Position numbers and translations under genes: made by a program
In this document: positions 9,901-17,618 of the stretch, in pieces
Layout: every line of letters begins with the position of its first letter
Numbering within the stretch: position 1 is the stretch's first letter
Assembly (NCBI RefSeq): GCF_000332235.1
Contig: NZ_CM001775.1
Coordinates: 489,630 to 553,629 of the forward strand
Length of the DNA: 64,000 nucleotides
Reading direction: 5' to 3'
Source: Geminocystis herdmanii PCC 6308
GTDB taxonomy: Bacteria; Cyanobacteriota; Cyanobacteriia; Cyanobacteriales; Cyanobacteriaceae
Notes under the pieces: model-generated
Seen by the model: the letters and a program-made list of their open reading frames with translations, nothing else
Told to the model about the DNA's origin: nothing
Database searches by the model: none

Positions 9901-12392
9901 GTATAGTCAGAAGCCGTAGCCGTAAGATTCAGTGCTGAATTATTATTACTAAGGAAAATAGATGACTGAGAGACTTGAGTTGTTACGCCGTTGTTGATGG
10001 TAAATGCACCTAAAGGATTGTTACTACTATCTTCTAAGGCATTACCAAAGTTCGTGCTATTACTATAAGCAATGGTGACGTTTTGTAAGGACTGATTACT
10101 TACCGATGACGCAAAAGTTAATAAGACTCCATTATTTGTTACCTGTGCATTGATGACGGATAATGCCGTAGTTTGCCCAACGGGAATGACGGTAAAGCGA
10201 TTAAAGTCGGGGGTAGAGTTGGTATTTAAAGGGGTGTTAAAACTGAGGAGTAGAGTGGGATTAATATAATTTTGACTGTTGCCACTGGTGGGGTTAAAAG
10301 TATAATTTAGAGTGTTAGGTGTGACATTAGTTACATTTAAGCCCGAAATGTTTTCAATAACATTACCTTCGCTGTTGGTGATACCCTCGTTATTGATGAA
10401 ACTCAATGAGATTGCGTTGCTAGTGGGGGTAGGATTATCGGAGGTTGTATAGTCTAAGTTTTCGGAGGAAGCGATCGAACTTTCTAGCTGTAAAACGATC
10501 GTAGTAGGGGAATTGCCTTGTAAAACGTTAAAAACAGGAATAGTGGTTATAGCACCATTAATATCTGTGACGGTAACGGTAAAATCATTAGGATTCGGTA
10601 ACGCCGAAATTGTAGTTTCTAAGTCGATCGTCAATAATGATCCGCTAACTTGAGTTTGAGCAGTAGTGGTAGAGAAAGAGGATGCCGTTTCAGCAGATAC
10701 TGCCGACTCAGTAGAGTTTTTATTGCCGTCAAAAACATCCCATGTCCAACCCGGATTAAAATTAAAACCGAGTCCGATGGGACCGACTTTCACATCAAAA
10801 CCAATGGGAAAACCAAAGGAAATAGTGTTATCTGTACTGCCAATACCCCAATTAAAAGCTGTGGTGACACCACCATTAATATCGGCACTGAGTATCGGTA
10901 CATGGGGAATTTGTGCTTTACCAACTAACCCCGTACTCAACACAGGAAATCCGATCGAACCCTTCATAACTAGCCCCTCGGCTGTACCGTTGATAAAGGC
11001 GGCGAAGGTTTCGGCAACATTAATCGCTATATCGGCGGCGATAACTCCCGCTTCTGCTTCCTTATCTCCCATAGATAACAATAGGGAAGCACCCTCACCA
11101 AATGCTGTTGCTCCGATAATCCCTAAAGCCGCCCCCAAAGTTTGCGGGGAATAATTACCTCCTGTGGTTTCTGGTGTGGCTAAAAGATTAAAATTTATGC
11201 CGACACTACCAGTGGCATCTAGGGTAAAAAATCCTTCGGTTACAACGGCGGGAACAATGGGAAATTTTACAGAAGCCGTTAAACCCAAAATATCATCAAT
11301 ACTGAGCAAATCATAGGGAGAAGTGTTAGAAAATTTATAAGTAGAATCAAGATCAAACCCAAATGTGATGGGCGATCGAGCGTTTTGTTTATAGGTAGAG
11401 CCAGGTGCTACAAGTCCACTGGGAGAAGCGATGATACTATTGGTATTATTGACGGTGTTCGTCTTCCATGGACTTTCAAGTAGTTTCGGGGATTTCCACT
11501 CTAATTGAGCATTAGTTTTGAGAAAGATTGACGCTTCTTCTCCACCAAAGGGAAAGGTTGTGCCTCCTGATAATGTGCCGACTAATTCCCAATTTTTGAG
11601 AAAAGGAGTGATGATCGATCGAAGAAAGCCACTTTTAGGCACACTGTGCATCAATTCCCAGTCTTCTAGTAAACTACTAGCAAAAGATAACTGAGCATTC
11701 CATGAGCCTACAGGTTGTTGTCCGGGTTGTTCGGTTTCACTACTAACTCCAAAACCGTCTGATTCTGTAGTTGATTGTACAGCTTGAGTTGTTTGATTTG
11801 TGTTATTTAAAACCCCTAAATTAACTAATCCATCGTTGGTTAACTGAGGAGAATAGGAGGCAGTTGGGGTGATAGTACTGGTACTTGTAGAAAATTGCGT
11901 ACTGCTAACACTAAATTGTTGATAGTAATGATCAGTATCTTCGGTAATGCCTAAATTAGTAGCATTTTCGAGGTTAACTTTTGAACCAACCACAATAACT
12001 TCACCACTACTATTAACAGTTACAGTGGGTTCTAAATCTGCTACTTGATCTGAAGTTAGCGCTTGAGGAGTTTCTAACCATTGTAAATCTGCATTGGAAT
12101 CATAGTTCGCTGCAGTGTAGAAAAAATCGCTATCATTGAGGCTTCCCTGTTGCCATACCACCGCTAACCCCGGATTACTACCATCTATTAGTTTATCATT
12201 CGCTACGAGGTTTAAACTGGTGACTGGTTCAGTGCCAGTAAATGCGATCGCTTGTGCATCTTTCCACGTTTCGGAATTATTGTCATACACAGCGTGAAAA
12301 ATATTACCATTATCTGCCCAAACGATATGAGTAACGCCCGTTGAAGAATCAACAGTTATAGCCGATAAACGTGAAGCGAGATCGATAGCCAT
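981..12392 (-). CDS. Giant (3,803 aa) secreted multidomain surface/adhesin-type protein
   Basis: A single uninterrupted frame, Asn/Ser/Thr-rich and Cys-poor, without an N-terminal signal peptide, which together with RTX repeats suggests type I secretion. Recognisable parts in order: an unassigned N-terminal region (to about 620); Swm-type repeats as in the cyanobacterial surface protein SwmB (about 620-1150, e.g. DYTVNVTDADGNPIS); a LamG-like fold (about 1350-1550, SFSVEFWFKVPS); many FG-GAP/integrin-like calcium repeats (about 1790-3170, e.g. GDVNGDGYEDLVIGDP); a bulb-lectin-like stretch (about 2330-2420, LMQTDGNFVLYS); sialidase-like repeats (about 2690-2975); an RTX block (about 3200-3250, GGEGDDQIYTNGG); Calx-beta (about 3430-3525); and a C-terminal triple repeat (about 3657-3803, RFRNTDLMGGYIYAG type). 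It probably acts at the cell surface in adhesion, gliding or shielding. The domain set is seen directly; the function is inferred. Confidence 0.88.
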   Translation of the reverse strand: MAIDLASRLSAITVDSSTGVTHIVWADNGNIFHAVYDNNSETWKDAQAIAFTGTEPVTSLNLVANDKLIDGSNPGLAVVWQQGSLNDSDFFYTAANYDSNADLQWLETPQALTSDQVADLEPTVTVNSSGEVIVVGSKVNLENATNLGITEDTDHYYQQFSVSSTQFSTSTSTITPTASYSPQLTNDGLVNLGVLNNTNQTTQAVQSTTESDGFGVSSETEQPGQQPVGSWNAQLSFASSLLEDWELMHSVPKSGFLRSIITPFLKNWELVGTLSGGTTFPFGGEEASIFLKTNAQLEWKSPKLLESPWKTNTVNNTNSIIASPSGLVAPGSTYKQNARSPITFGFDLDSTYKFSNTSPYDLLSIDDILGLTASVKFPIVPAVVTEGFFTLDATGSVGINFNLLATPETTGGNYSPQTLGAALGIIGATAFGEGASLLLSMGDKEAEAGVIAADIAINVAETFAAFINGTAEGLVMKGSIGFPVLSTGLVGKAQIPHVPILSADINGGVTTAFNWGIGSTDNTISFGFPIGFDVKVGPIGLGFNFNPGWTWDVFDGNKNSTESAVSAETASSFSTTTAQTQVSGSLLTIDLETTISALPNPNDFTVTVTDINGAITTIPVFNVLQGNSPTTIVLQLESSIASSENLDYTTSDNPTPTSNAISLSFINNEGITNSEGNVIENISGLNVTNVTPNTLNYTFNPTSGNSQNYINPTLLLSFNTPLNTNSTPDFNRFTVIPVGQTTALSVINAQVTNNGVLLTFASSVSNQSLQNVTIAYSNSTNFGNALEDSSNNPLGAFTINNGVTTQVSQSSIFLSNNNSALNLTATASDYTVNVTDADGNPISETFKAQSATITNGGVLLTINQNISPEQNVSISYNNQIQTSSLVTGITPPSVNTNSVLASIEADLGQDSTPTLSFTKTGQILAAWVAEVPPLEPIAGFVNGNEITLNFVDSLGNGTDDPTPSQFTITDSNNNSYTVGNVSTVGNSLTLTLDTAVTADVELKISYQIAPSNNQNLYITNTTTDTTLWIDNFNDFALDNITGSTNSPILLGSGSIVETSSSNKVTLVFDQNLTGSPLNTQFTVQSNGVNYVIEPNITINNNTVVLTVQPPTGSNLIGTGDIVTVSYSGSSLSGTGGTVATFSNEPVITSPTTPTTVIKYGFGPSGDNLLSSVASIPGSGGLNFYPVAALDQLQNNVLVWSYADSNDINTDLTPGEIYSDDQTQIINESLNQSDIYYSIYNATTGTWSIANAIAVQQGTDGKIALGTGPNGNLMAAWLNYDNGESTIYWSSLSYNNDVPSWSSPAILYSDANPDPLTELSITTLNGNPSVFWTETQQTSYSELTFNESPLLYYRLAETSGTTLTNEGIYGAGGNGTYSGSVTFNEVGALEDTTTNEGDANPAVLFNSGNSATSSTIPLSGISFSVEFWFKVPSLPSNTLDLVSASGLMNVTLNNSGLSLNINNTALNSSGFNPSANEWYYVVATYNGETDTVNLSVNGENVGSLDSVDLSIPSNTSLTLAGSSNESVYLDEVAFYRQALTDNDTPDISDFGNLTASQISQILLNTSQIGNKYNAQYVDPLPAGPNTQYVTYDGSSWGVPSIIEPNDKPVATQLSDANKVQWDVTSYNTANSSGYVNPNGNPDIFLSLNLGNQTTGTKISSIEVTANNVIWSVGNTNGNQLAVVQGDKLLNPVNPDGSFDYTILSPNVDLDLFLDAGSNNFPSGTTFNVTINYSNGSTTTQTVQAGNVTSEPTDINSNQVLGIATVTEANDSSLALIDSGFIINTTNSSMGYVITNGDFNNDGKSDVAVGNRGYTNTSGSVLGQGTIQILFGGGAVLSNNESNPLTTTDLSGNPNGVLITGLSDTGQANGDFPFSMATGDVNGDGYEDLVIGDPNANKVYVIYGSNNLAGTTINVTNLGSQGYVINTPTSNIGFGYSVAVGNFNSNAESNGTYASGTKFDIAIGAPVANNGNGAVYVAFDGTSTLSTIYSSQNDGELAGYSVAVSSRTSQAKTFTGNTTSDDLIIGAIGFSGDVTNQWNGLSGLPSSANSTDNPAGQSYPSTSTAELGAVYVFQSNGTTSNTFNTTPYATYTGSNLPSSNGTANNSNAGSALNSTDLDGDKINDLAISAPGGANNNGLIYVLKGGITQNNNPQNLDTVANLGIVGGLPFSQTGAVITSPGDVNNDGYEDFLITAPQGANGTGQSYVLFGPLNLSDIGTIFDLNVTASDSKTTFLLNGDQPYQLVGAAASGIGDVNGDSVDDLMISAPNAGQLYTIFGHPWLADDGSIKLADISADNGFVIDGMLYLSPNSPNGYILGLSDSSTNETYGINIPVGVLFLLNPRGTVVWQSDNTTPAVQALMQTDGNFVLYSQAQALNEPGSAEYAVWATGTNTTQGAYLSLGEDGGLYIVSNSGSILSTLNQGTASATSNNTRLLEENQITSSSTTFINNSVNGGSLVGNGNNVVMLGDINGDGFGDVLSGGSEYGAVIVFGNSTTNLIDAAVGTDDIVITVSNQTINQFLPLGDINGDGLKDFGVIDNNDNFYVQLGSSSIPTLGSNINLSTVAKTSIIQGIAIGDYNGDGYGDVVLRSTNGVWTLYEGSANGTLTSDTDITFSGLTGNGLGDINGDGYTEVGLGNQFMNLISPNVIANGQFTVYLGNNQGNSTIEPPNAVFEQTLINSDWTSQYNLGVQSAELAPTLVEFNGYLYMLYNATDNVDSNKNTLWIQRSADGVNWEGLTNLGSSFETDYQASLGVFNNTLYLAFTATNNEVILASAVSADTDLGLTFSGGDFYQIGSNTSEQGPTLVTYNDELYAFFLATNGDNSVVYVTSDNPSNSDTWTTSSRVPYDGGTNSSSDRIGATVFNDELYIAFKADNSNNISVTSYNGSTWSSANSSATSQVIPNQGTSAGPSLIATDETLYLFFKSGNSSETIFYISGEGLGENWTNDNASIPNQSSFDRTSPAFFNQSIYIAHVGYNNDTSIYVTASNPIFEPNQTQELGSQLQGIGDFNGDGIEDYGVLAPGYATFGEFNGSNFENNQGALFIYYGSTSSTINSTPDVVLNPDYSTNTYGISQLSNFTAIGDINGDGYDDVAIASPSTSLTSDDTQDGTVFVVFGGKNWGNTYSATNPFDLNSLSNNQSNSNTNNSNTSGFLITGLPASQAGISLSGDGDVNGDGFSDFIIGAPGDNDNLSYVIFGSDFNNTVTQTGTIGDDVMIGTATGESFIGGEGDDQIYTNGGIDVVYAGLGDDFVTVNDTYFRRLDGGAGIDVLRFEGYNKQDWDLTTLSPGNRLRNFEILVTEGYGANNLTLNSLTVTQLSPTNTVTVVMDASDTLNLSADFSLNGTVYQYNQKFDRYTSNISSATVLLNRIVETDTTNVITVEKNASSTNTPTSNLTSEVASVNAEIMTSFNTDESGNETAQSVASSVFSATASNPDAPTRLSVSNPTANEADGEVEFTIQRTGDLDKYVQVHYLTQDGRGKAGSDYNPVLGRAVFKPGETSKTISVPLILDDIYTGTRDLGLLVTLEEESNTVIDDEFHLNVDPTDGQIRNWNHIIGEQPNSVMGGELEFRATTTDGKAQVKLYFEGTKDFNNYYIFNNETQQYEAFSGAKLFDDDGDGKNEGAILNLQDGSKYDIDGAENGIIFKRGFFAFGESPEIVLDTAMYRFRSLQTEGAYLYVGAQEKESVLTNYGNNFVEEGLAFYVSDTQEDDLTAFNRFRNTDLMGGYIYAGDTESESIRANYPQFIDEGIAFYAYGANSQMADSITRFQNSTGGAYLYTGQPETQSVITNYANSFNLEGIAFEALLA

Positions 12393-12555
12393 AGATTTTA
12401 TCCTATTATTCGGGAGAATTGAAAAGAGAATCTTTATTACTCCCTATGATATAGGATTTATGTTGAGAAAATTGTCATTTTTGTCATCACTTTTGATGAT
12501 TAATTGTCATTATCTTGAAATGTGAGTGAATACCCCATTTCACAACAAAAAAATG

Positions 12556-12697
12556 CCCACAGAAAAGGCAACCATTTATCCATATTTTCTGTTTCCAGAT
12601 CCAAAATATTTGCAGTAATTAAGTTTTGATTCGTTTGGTTAATTTGTTGTGGTAGTGCCAAAAATGTTTTAACATTATCTAAGATTCGATCGCTACT
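12556..12697 (-). pseudogene. Orphan fragment of a Cache-sensor gene paralogue (direct repeat copy 2)
   Basis: This 142-bp patch encodes the same 47 residues as 546-687 inside the left-edge sensor gene, with five silent base changes. Flanking DNA on both sides shows no further similarity to that gene. An ORF can be drawn through it (12500-12796), but its other residues look like random low-complexity translation (e.g. FYLLLLCVCLW), so it is best read as a gene remnant. The remaining 12393-12923 interval holds only this fragment and the putative cmp promoter region. Confidence 0.75.
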
Positions 12698-12860
12698 ACA
12701 CATTATAGATAATTTGTAAAGATAAACTAAAAAGTCCATAAGTTTAGTCCATAGACAGACACATAACAATAACAAATAAAACTCATTTACAACCATAAAG
12801 TGAGATTATAGACAACTCACCTTTTTTAAGGATATACTCTGATTCATAGATAAAAGGCTA

Positions 12861-12873
12861 TTAATGAAATTAA
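12861..12873 (+). promoter_or_regulatory. Candidate CmpR (LysR-type) operator upstream of cmpA
   Basis: The sequence TTAATGAAATTAA fits the published CmpR/LysR-type pattern TTA-N7/8-TAA and is itself a near-palindrome. It ends 50 bp before the cmpA start, a sensible place for a low-CO2 activator. In such AT-rich DNA a chance match is possible. No NtcA-type GTA-N8-TAC site was seen in the same interval, which fits a bicarbonate rather than a nitrate operon. Confidence 0.4.
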
Positions 12874-12923
12874 AACCATAGTCTAAAATTTATGTCTGTT
12901 TATTAAGTAAAAAAGGGGGTTGA

Positions 12924-14285
12924 ATGTCCAATTATTCTCGTCGAAAATTTTTGGTAACGGCAGGTACAACAGGCTTTACAGCTATCCTTCTTAAAGGATG
13001 TATGGGTAATTCACCTGAACCAGGAGCAAATAACAATGCCACGACATCTACCACTCAGGGAACACAAACTACATTAACTCCAGAAACCACTCCAGAAACC
13101 ACTTCTATTCAATTAGGATTTGCTCCTATTTTTGAAGCCGCACCCTTAATTATTGCTAAGGAAAAAGGCTTCTTCGCTAAGTACGGTATGACTGATGTAA
13201 ATGTAGCGAAACAAGCTAACTGGGGATCGGCTAGAGACAATGTGGAGATTGGTTCTGCTGGTGGTGGTATCGATGGTGGACAATGGCAAATGCCCATGCC
13301 TTATCTAATCAGTGAAGGATTGATTACCAAAAATAACACCAAAATTCCCATGTATGTTTTAGCGATGCTAAATACTCAAGGCAATGGCATAGCTGTTTCT
13401 AAAACTCAACAGGGTAAAAATATCACCCTAGATATGAGTAAAGCTAAGGACTATATTGTCGGGTTAAAACAGTCTGGTAATCCATTTCGAGCCGCCTACA
13501 CTTTCCCTAAAGTTAACCAAGATTTCTGGATTCGTTATTGGTTAGCCGCTGGGGGTATTAATCCTGATACCGATGTTAACTTATTAACTGTACCTGCCGC
13601 CCAAACAGTAGCAAACATGAAAACTGGTACGATGGAAGGATTTAGTACAGGTGATCCTTGGCCCACCCGTATCGTTGCCGATGATATTGGTTTTATGTCA
13701 GCATTAACGGCGCAAATTTGGCCCAACCATCCCGAAGAATACCTCGCTATTCGTGCTGATTGGGTGGACAAAAATCCGAAAGCAACAAAAGCAATACTTA
13801 AAGGAATCATGGAAGCTCAACAATGGTGCGACACTCAAAGTAATCGAGCGGAATTAGCACAAATATTATCAGGGGCAAGTTATTTTAATGTTCCTGCTAC
13901 TGTACTCGAACCGGCCTTAATGGGTAAATACAAGATGGGGGATGGGCAACCCGACATCGATGATTACAAAATGGCGGTTCAATATTGGAAAACCGATAAG
14001 GGTAGTGTTTCTTTCCCTTATAAGAGTCTTGATTTATGGTTTATTACTGAAAGTGTACGTTGGGGCTTTTTACCTGCTAGTTACTTAGATGATAACGCTA
14101 AAGCATTGATTGATAAGGTAAATCGATCGGACTTATGGCGAGAAGTGGCGAAAGAAGCGGGTATTGCCTCGGCAGATATTCCTAGTAGTGATTCCCGTGG
14201 AGTAGAGACATTATTTGACGGAAAAACATTTGATCCTGCCAATCCGAAAGCCTATTTAGATAGTTTAGCGATCAAGAAAATTTAA
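12924..14285 (+). CDS. cmpA: Bicarbonate ABC transporter substrate-binding lipoprotein CmpA
   Basis: Binds bicarbonate at the outer face of the plasma membrane for the BCT1 transporter. The 453-residue length matches CmpA/NrtA proteins. The N-terminus carries a twin-arginine-like SRRKFL followed by a lipobox ending in LLKGC (Cys26), then a Thr-rich linker (about 30-65). The binding domain starts at [21 protein letters not shown]. The segment [17 protein letters not shown] and the ITQGNGIAV-like [10 protein letters not shown] match CmpA as I remember it from Synechocystis better than NrtA, so I call bicarbonate rather than nitrate. First gene of the operon; a candidate CmpR site lies 50 bp upstream. 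Family membership is near certain; the substrate call is strong but rests on remembered sequence. Confidence 0.92.
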   Translation: MSNYSRRKFLVTAGTTGFTAILLKGCMGNSPEPGANNNATTSTTQGTQTTLTPETTPETTSIQLGFAPIFEAAPLIIAKEKGFFAKYGMTDVNVAKQANWGSARDNVEIGSAGGGIDGGQWQMPMPYLISEGLITKNNTKIPMYVLAMLNTQGNGIAVSKTQQGKNITLDMSKAKDYIVGLKQSGNPFRAAYTFPKVNQDFWIRYWLAAGGINPDTDVNLLTVPAAQTVANMKTGTMEGFSTGDPWPTRIVADDIGFMSALTAQIWPNHPEEYLAIRADWVDKNPKATKAILKGIMEAQQWCDTQSNRAELAQILSGASYFNVPATVLEPALMGKYKMGDGQPDIDDYKMAVQYWKTDKGSVSFPYKSLDLWFITESVRWGFLPASYLDDNAKALIDKVNRSDLWREVAKEAGIASADIPSSDSRGVETLFDGKTFDPANPKAYLDSLAIKKI

Positions 14286-14367
14286 TTTTTAGCTATTCAG
14301 TTTTAAGCATTTACTTTTCACTTTTCACTTTTTGATCAAAACTGCAAAAAAAGAGGAATCATACATC

Positions 14368-15204
14368 ATGGCAACTACCATTAAAACCACTCGAAAGAAT
14401 AATAGTAATAATTTTTTTAGTCAATTTTGGAAAAAGAATGGAAAAGAAATTTTCCCTCCTATTATCGGTATTTTAGGATTTTTAGTAATTTGGCAACTTT
14501 GTTCAACCATTGGGCTTGTTAAATTACCCGGTCCTCTTTCTCTCGTTACAGATGAAAGAACTCGTACTTATTTAATGTACCCTTTTTTCGATCGTGGTGG
14601 TACTGATGTGGGTTTATTTTGGCAGGCGATGGCAAGTTTACAAAGGGTTTTAATCGGTTATTCTTTAGCGGCCATTGTGGGTATTAGTGGTGGTATTTTA
14701 ATTGGTTTAAATCCTTTTTTTAACAAGGCATTAGATCCCCTATTTCAGTTCTTAAGAACCGTTCCTCCTTTGGCGTGGGTACCCATTGCCCTAGCTGCGT
14801 TACAGCAAAATCAACCTGCGGCATTATTCGTTATTTTTATCACCGCTATTTGGCCTATTTTAATTAATACTACTGTTGGTGTTCAGCAAATACCTCAAGA
14901 CTATCTAAATGTGAAGCAAGTTTTACAACTTTCTAATAAAAAATTCTTCTTTAAAATTTTAATTCCTTCAGCTTTACCTTACATTTTTACTGGTTTAAGA
15001 ATTGCTATCGGTTTAGCATGGTTAGCGATTATTGCCGCAGAAATCGTCATGTCTGGGATTGTCGGCATTGGCTTTTTTATCTGGGATTCTTACCAAAATA
15101 ATTATATCAGTGACATTATTTTAGCTCTTGTTTATATCGGTGCGATCGGTCTTATTTTAGACAGATTTATGGCATGGTTACAAAATAAAATTGTTCGCCA
15201 ATAA
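14368..15204 (+). CDS. cmpB: Bicarbonate ABC transporter permease CmpB
   Basis: Membrane channel subunit of BCT1 (278 residues, the usual size). After a short polar N-terminus comes a transmembrane helix (FPPIIGILGFLVIWQLC), then further helices and the permease-to-ATPase coupling region (PQDYLNVKQVLQLSNKKFF...ILIPSALPYIFTGLRIAIGLAWLAI), the EAA-type loop of this ABC family. The frame stays open upstream to a TTG at 14332, but I chose the ATG at 14368 because AGAGGA lies about 11 bp before it and family proteins begin near here. It sits 82 bp after cmpA. Confidence 0.92.
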   Translation: MATTIKTTRKNNSNNFFSQFWKKNGKEIFPPIIGILGFLVIWQLCSTIGLVKLPGPLSLVTDERTRTYLMYPFFDRGGTDVGLFWQAMASLQRVLIGYSLAAIVGISGGILIGLNPFFNKALDPLFQFLRTVPPLAWVPIALAALQQNQPAALFVIFITAIWPILINTTVGVQQIPQDYLNVKQVLQLSNKKFFFKILIPSALPYIFTGLRIAIGLAWLAIIAAEIVMSGIVGIGFFIWDSYQNNYISDIILALVYIGAIGLILDRFMAWLQNKIVRQ

Positions 15205-15302
15205 ATGGAGTATTAGGGTGTTAGTTTTTTCTGACCCAAAGACACAAAGAAAGTAGGGTGAGTATTGCCTTTCAATTCTGTATAAATTAAGGAGTAAAAA
15301 TT

Positions 15303-17303
15303 ATGAGTTTATTCGTTGCGATCGATAACATTGAAAAAGTATTTCCCCTCAATAATGGTGGTGAATATTTAGCGTTAAAAGGTATTAATTTAGAAATAAA
15401 AAAAGGTGAATTTATTTCTTTAATTGGACACTCTGGATGTGGTAAGTCCACTCTTTTAAATATGATTGCAGGTTTAGATTTACCCTCCGAAGGAATTGTT
15501 ACTTTAGAAGGGCAAAAAATTAGTAAACCCGGTCCTGAAAGAATGGTAATTTTTCAAAGTTATTGTCTTTTACCTTGGTTAACAGTACATCAAAATATCG
15601 CCCTCGCTGTCGATGAGGTGATGAAGGGTTATTCCGAATCTGAACGCAAGGAAATTGTCGAAGATCATATCAAATTGGTAGGTTTAGCCCACGCTGTCGA
15701 TAAATTTCCTAATGAGTTATCGGGAGGTATGAGACAACGAGTAGCCATCGCCCGTGCCTTGTCTATCCGTCCTAAATTACTCTTACTCGATGAGCCTTTT
15801 GGGGCATTAGATGCCTTAACCAGAGGTAATTTACAAGAACAATTGATGCAAATATGTGATCGTTATCAAATTACTGCGGTTATGGTAACCCACGATGTGG
15901 ACGAAGCCGTATTATTGTCCGATCGAATTGTAATGTTAACTAATGGACCTGGTTCAAAAATTGGTGGTATTTTAGATGTGGATATTCCTCGCCCTCGTCA
16001 AAGAATGGAGGTAGTAAATCACCCTAGTTATTACAGTTTAAGAAGCGAAATTATTTACTTTTTAAACCAACAAAAAAAGATCAAAAAAATACGAGCTCAA
16101 AAACAAGGTGTTATCGCCCGTCATGGCTTAGAAAAAGTCAATTTAGAAATCGGTTTTGTACCTTTAACCGCCTGCGCCCCCTTAGCCATTGCTCAAGAAA
16201 AAGGCTTTTTTGTCAAACACGGCTTAGAAGAAGTAAACCTCGTGCGGGAAACCAGTTGGCGTGGTATTGTCGATGGTATCGCTGGAGGCTATTTAGACTG
16301 TGCCCAAATGCCGGCGGGGATGCCTACATGGTTAACAGTGGGAGGCAATAATAACGAACCCTTACCCACCGTAACCGCCTTAACCATGACTCGTAATGGC
16401 AATGGTGTCACCCTTGCTAAGAAATTTTATGATATGGGTATCCATGATGTACATCATCTCAAAAGAATGTTACTAGAATCGATCGACGAAAATCATCGAT
16501 TTGGCATTGTTCACCCCTCATCTATGCACAATATCTTACTACGTTACTGGTTCGCCGCCGAAGGTATCGATCCTGATACTGATGTACACTTGCAAAATAT
16601 TCCCCCTGCCCAAATGGTAGCAGACTTGAAAGCAGGTTCGATCGACGGTTATTGTGTAGGCGAACCTTGGAATTTACGCGCGGCGATGGAAGGAGTCGGC
16701 TTCACCGTAGCCACCGATTTAGAGGTATGGAATGGACACCCCGGCAAGGTTTTAGGTTTAAGAGAAGATTGGGCAAACGCCTATCCAAACACCCATATCG
16801 CCCTAGTGAAAGCCTTGTTAGAAGCCTGTCAGTATTGTGCTGATCCCACAAATAAAGAAGAGATTCGCACTATTTTAGCCGATCGTAAATACTTGAGTAC
16901 AAGCATAAATTACATTCAGTTGGGTGATCCTAATACTTACAGTTGCAACCTCGATCGAGCAGTGGAATATGCCCACCATCGCTTTTTTGGAGAAGGCATG
17001 AATCGCCCTAGTCGTACAGAACACTTATGGATGATGACACAAATGGCGAGATGGGGGGATATTCCCTTCCCTCGTAACTGGGTTGAAATCTTAGAAAGAG
17101 TGTGTCGTGTAAGTGTATTTAGTACCGCTTGTCGAGAACTAGGATTAAGCGATCTCAAATACCGCCGAGAAGCCATCAAACTTTTTGACGGCATACCTTT
17201 TGACGGGGAAGATCCCATCGGCTACCTCAACCATTTAAGCATCAAACGTAATATTACCATGGCAGAAATTCCCCTTAACTCTCGAATCCTAGTCGCCGCC
17301 TAG
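15303..17303 (+). CDS. cmpC: Bicarbonate ABC transporter ATP-binding protein with C-terminal solute-binding-like domain, CmpC
   Basis: Residues 1 to about 255 form an ABC ATPase: Walker A GHSGCGKST, LLPWLTV Q-loop region, signature LSGGMRQR, Walker B LLLLDEPFGALD and switch His in MVTHDVDEA. Residues about 275-666 are a second domain related to CmpA (LEIGFVPLTACAPLAIAQEKG, IRYW-like LLRYWFAAEGIDPDTDVHL, FDGIPFDGEDPIGYLNHLSIK). This fusion is diagnostic of CmpC/NrtC; the extra domain is thought to regulate transport by sensing substrate on the cytoplasmic side. The length of 666 aa is normal. It begins after AAGGAG-like DNA (ATTAAGGAGTAAAAATT). The next gene should be cmpD, but a toxin-antitoxin pair lies between. 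Confidence 0.93.
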   Translation: MSLFVAIDNIEKVFPLNNGGEYLALKGINLEIKKGEFISLIGHSGCGKSTLLNMIAGLDLPSEGIVTLEGQKISKPGPERMVIFQSYCLLPWLTVHQNIALAVDEVMKGYSESERKEIVEDHIKLVGLAHAVDKFPNELSGGMRQRVAIARALSIRPKLLLLDEPFGALDALTRGNLQEQLMQICDRYQITAVMVTHDVDEAVLLSDRIVMLTNGPGSKIGGILDVDIPRPRQRMEVVNHPSYYSLRSEIIYFLNQQKKIKKIRAQKQGVIARHGLEKVNLEIGFVPLTACAPLAIAQEKGFFVKHGLEEVNLVRETSWRGIVDGIAGGYLDCAQMPAGMPTWLTVGGNNNEPLPTVTALTMTRNGNGVTLAKKFYDMGIHDVHHLKRMLLESIDENHRFGIVHPSSMHNILLRYWFAAEGIDPDTDVHLQNIPPAQMVADLKAGSIDGYCVGEPWNLRAAMEGVGFTVATDLEVWNGHPGKVLGLREDWANAYPNTHIALVKALLEACQYCADPTNKEEIRTILADRKYLSTSINYIQLGDPNTYSCNLDRAVEYAHHRFFGEGMNRPSRTEHLWMMTQMARWGDIPFPRNWVEILERVCRVSVFSTACRELGLSDLKYRREAIKLFDGIPFDGEDPIGYLNHLSIKRNITMAEIPLNSRILVAA

Positions 17304-17402
17304 TTCCTACAACTAATTCTCTCCTACCTTAATAAGGGAATATCAATCAAAAAAAAGGAGGTATAAAATAGATAATAAGTTAAGCCAAAATTAATTAAAT
17401 AT

Positions 17403-17618
17403 ATGCCAGAAAAAAACACCGTAGAACAACGTTTAAGTACCTTAGAAAATACCGTAATTAACTTGCAAAATCAACTTAATCAACATCTTAAATCTGATGA
17501 CTGGTTAGATGATGTTATTGGCTCAGTTTCTGATGAAGAAACTTTTTTAGAAGCCCTAGAATACGGTAGATTATTTCGTGAAGAAAAAATATCTTTTGAA
17601 GAAATAAATGATCAATAA
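17403..17618 (+). CDS. Small antitoxin-like protein paired with a PIN toxin
   Basis: A 71-residue acidic protein beginning with a heptad-like helix (VEQRLSTLENTVINLQNQL), probably a coiled coil, followed by an acidic tail (DEETFLEALEYGRLFREEKISFEEIND). Its stop codon shares one base with the start of the PIN-domain gene (ATGATGA-type junction at 17616-17620), the standard coupling of antitoxin and toxin. The tail probably blocks the PIN active site. I do not recognise the DNA-binding family. It lies inside the cmp operon. A strong GGAGG at about 17358 is some 40 bp upstream of the ATG and may be left over from the older cmpC-cmpD junction. Confidence 0.65.
   Translation: MPEKNTVEQRLSTLENTVINLQNQLNQHLKSDDWLDDVIGSVSDEETFLEALEYGRLFREEKISFEEINDQ

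Noticed and set aside
10666-11154. A 162-codon plus-strand frame inside the giant gene
   Set aside because: It is antisense to a well-supported frame with recognisable domains, is Pro/Ala/Ser-rich as expected of a shadow, and has no ribosome site.
12500-12796. A 98-codon minus-strand open frame
   Set aside because: Only its central 47 codons are meaningful and they copy the left-edge sensor gene; both ends look like random translation. It is listed as a gene fragment, not a gene.
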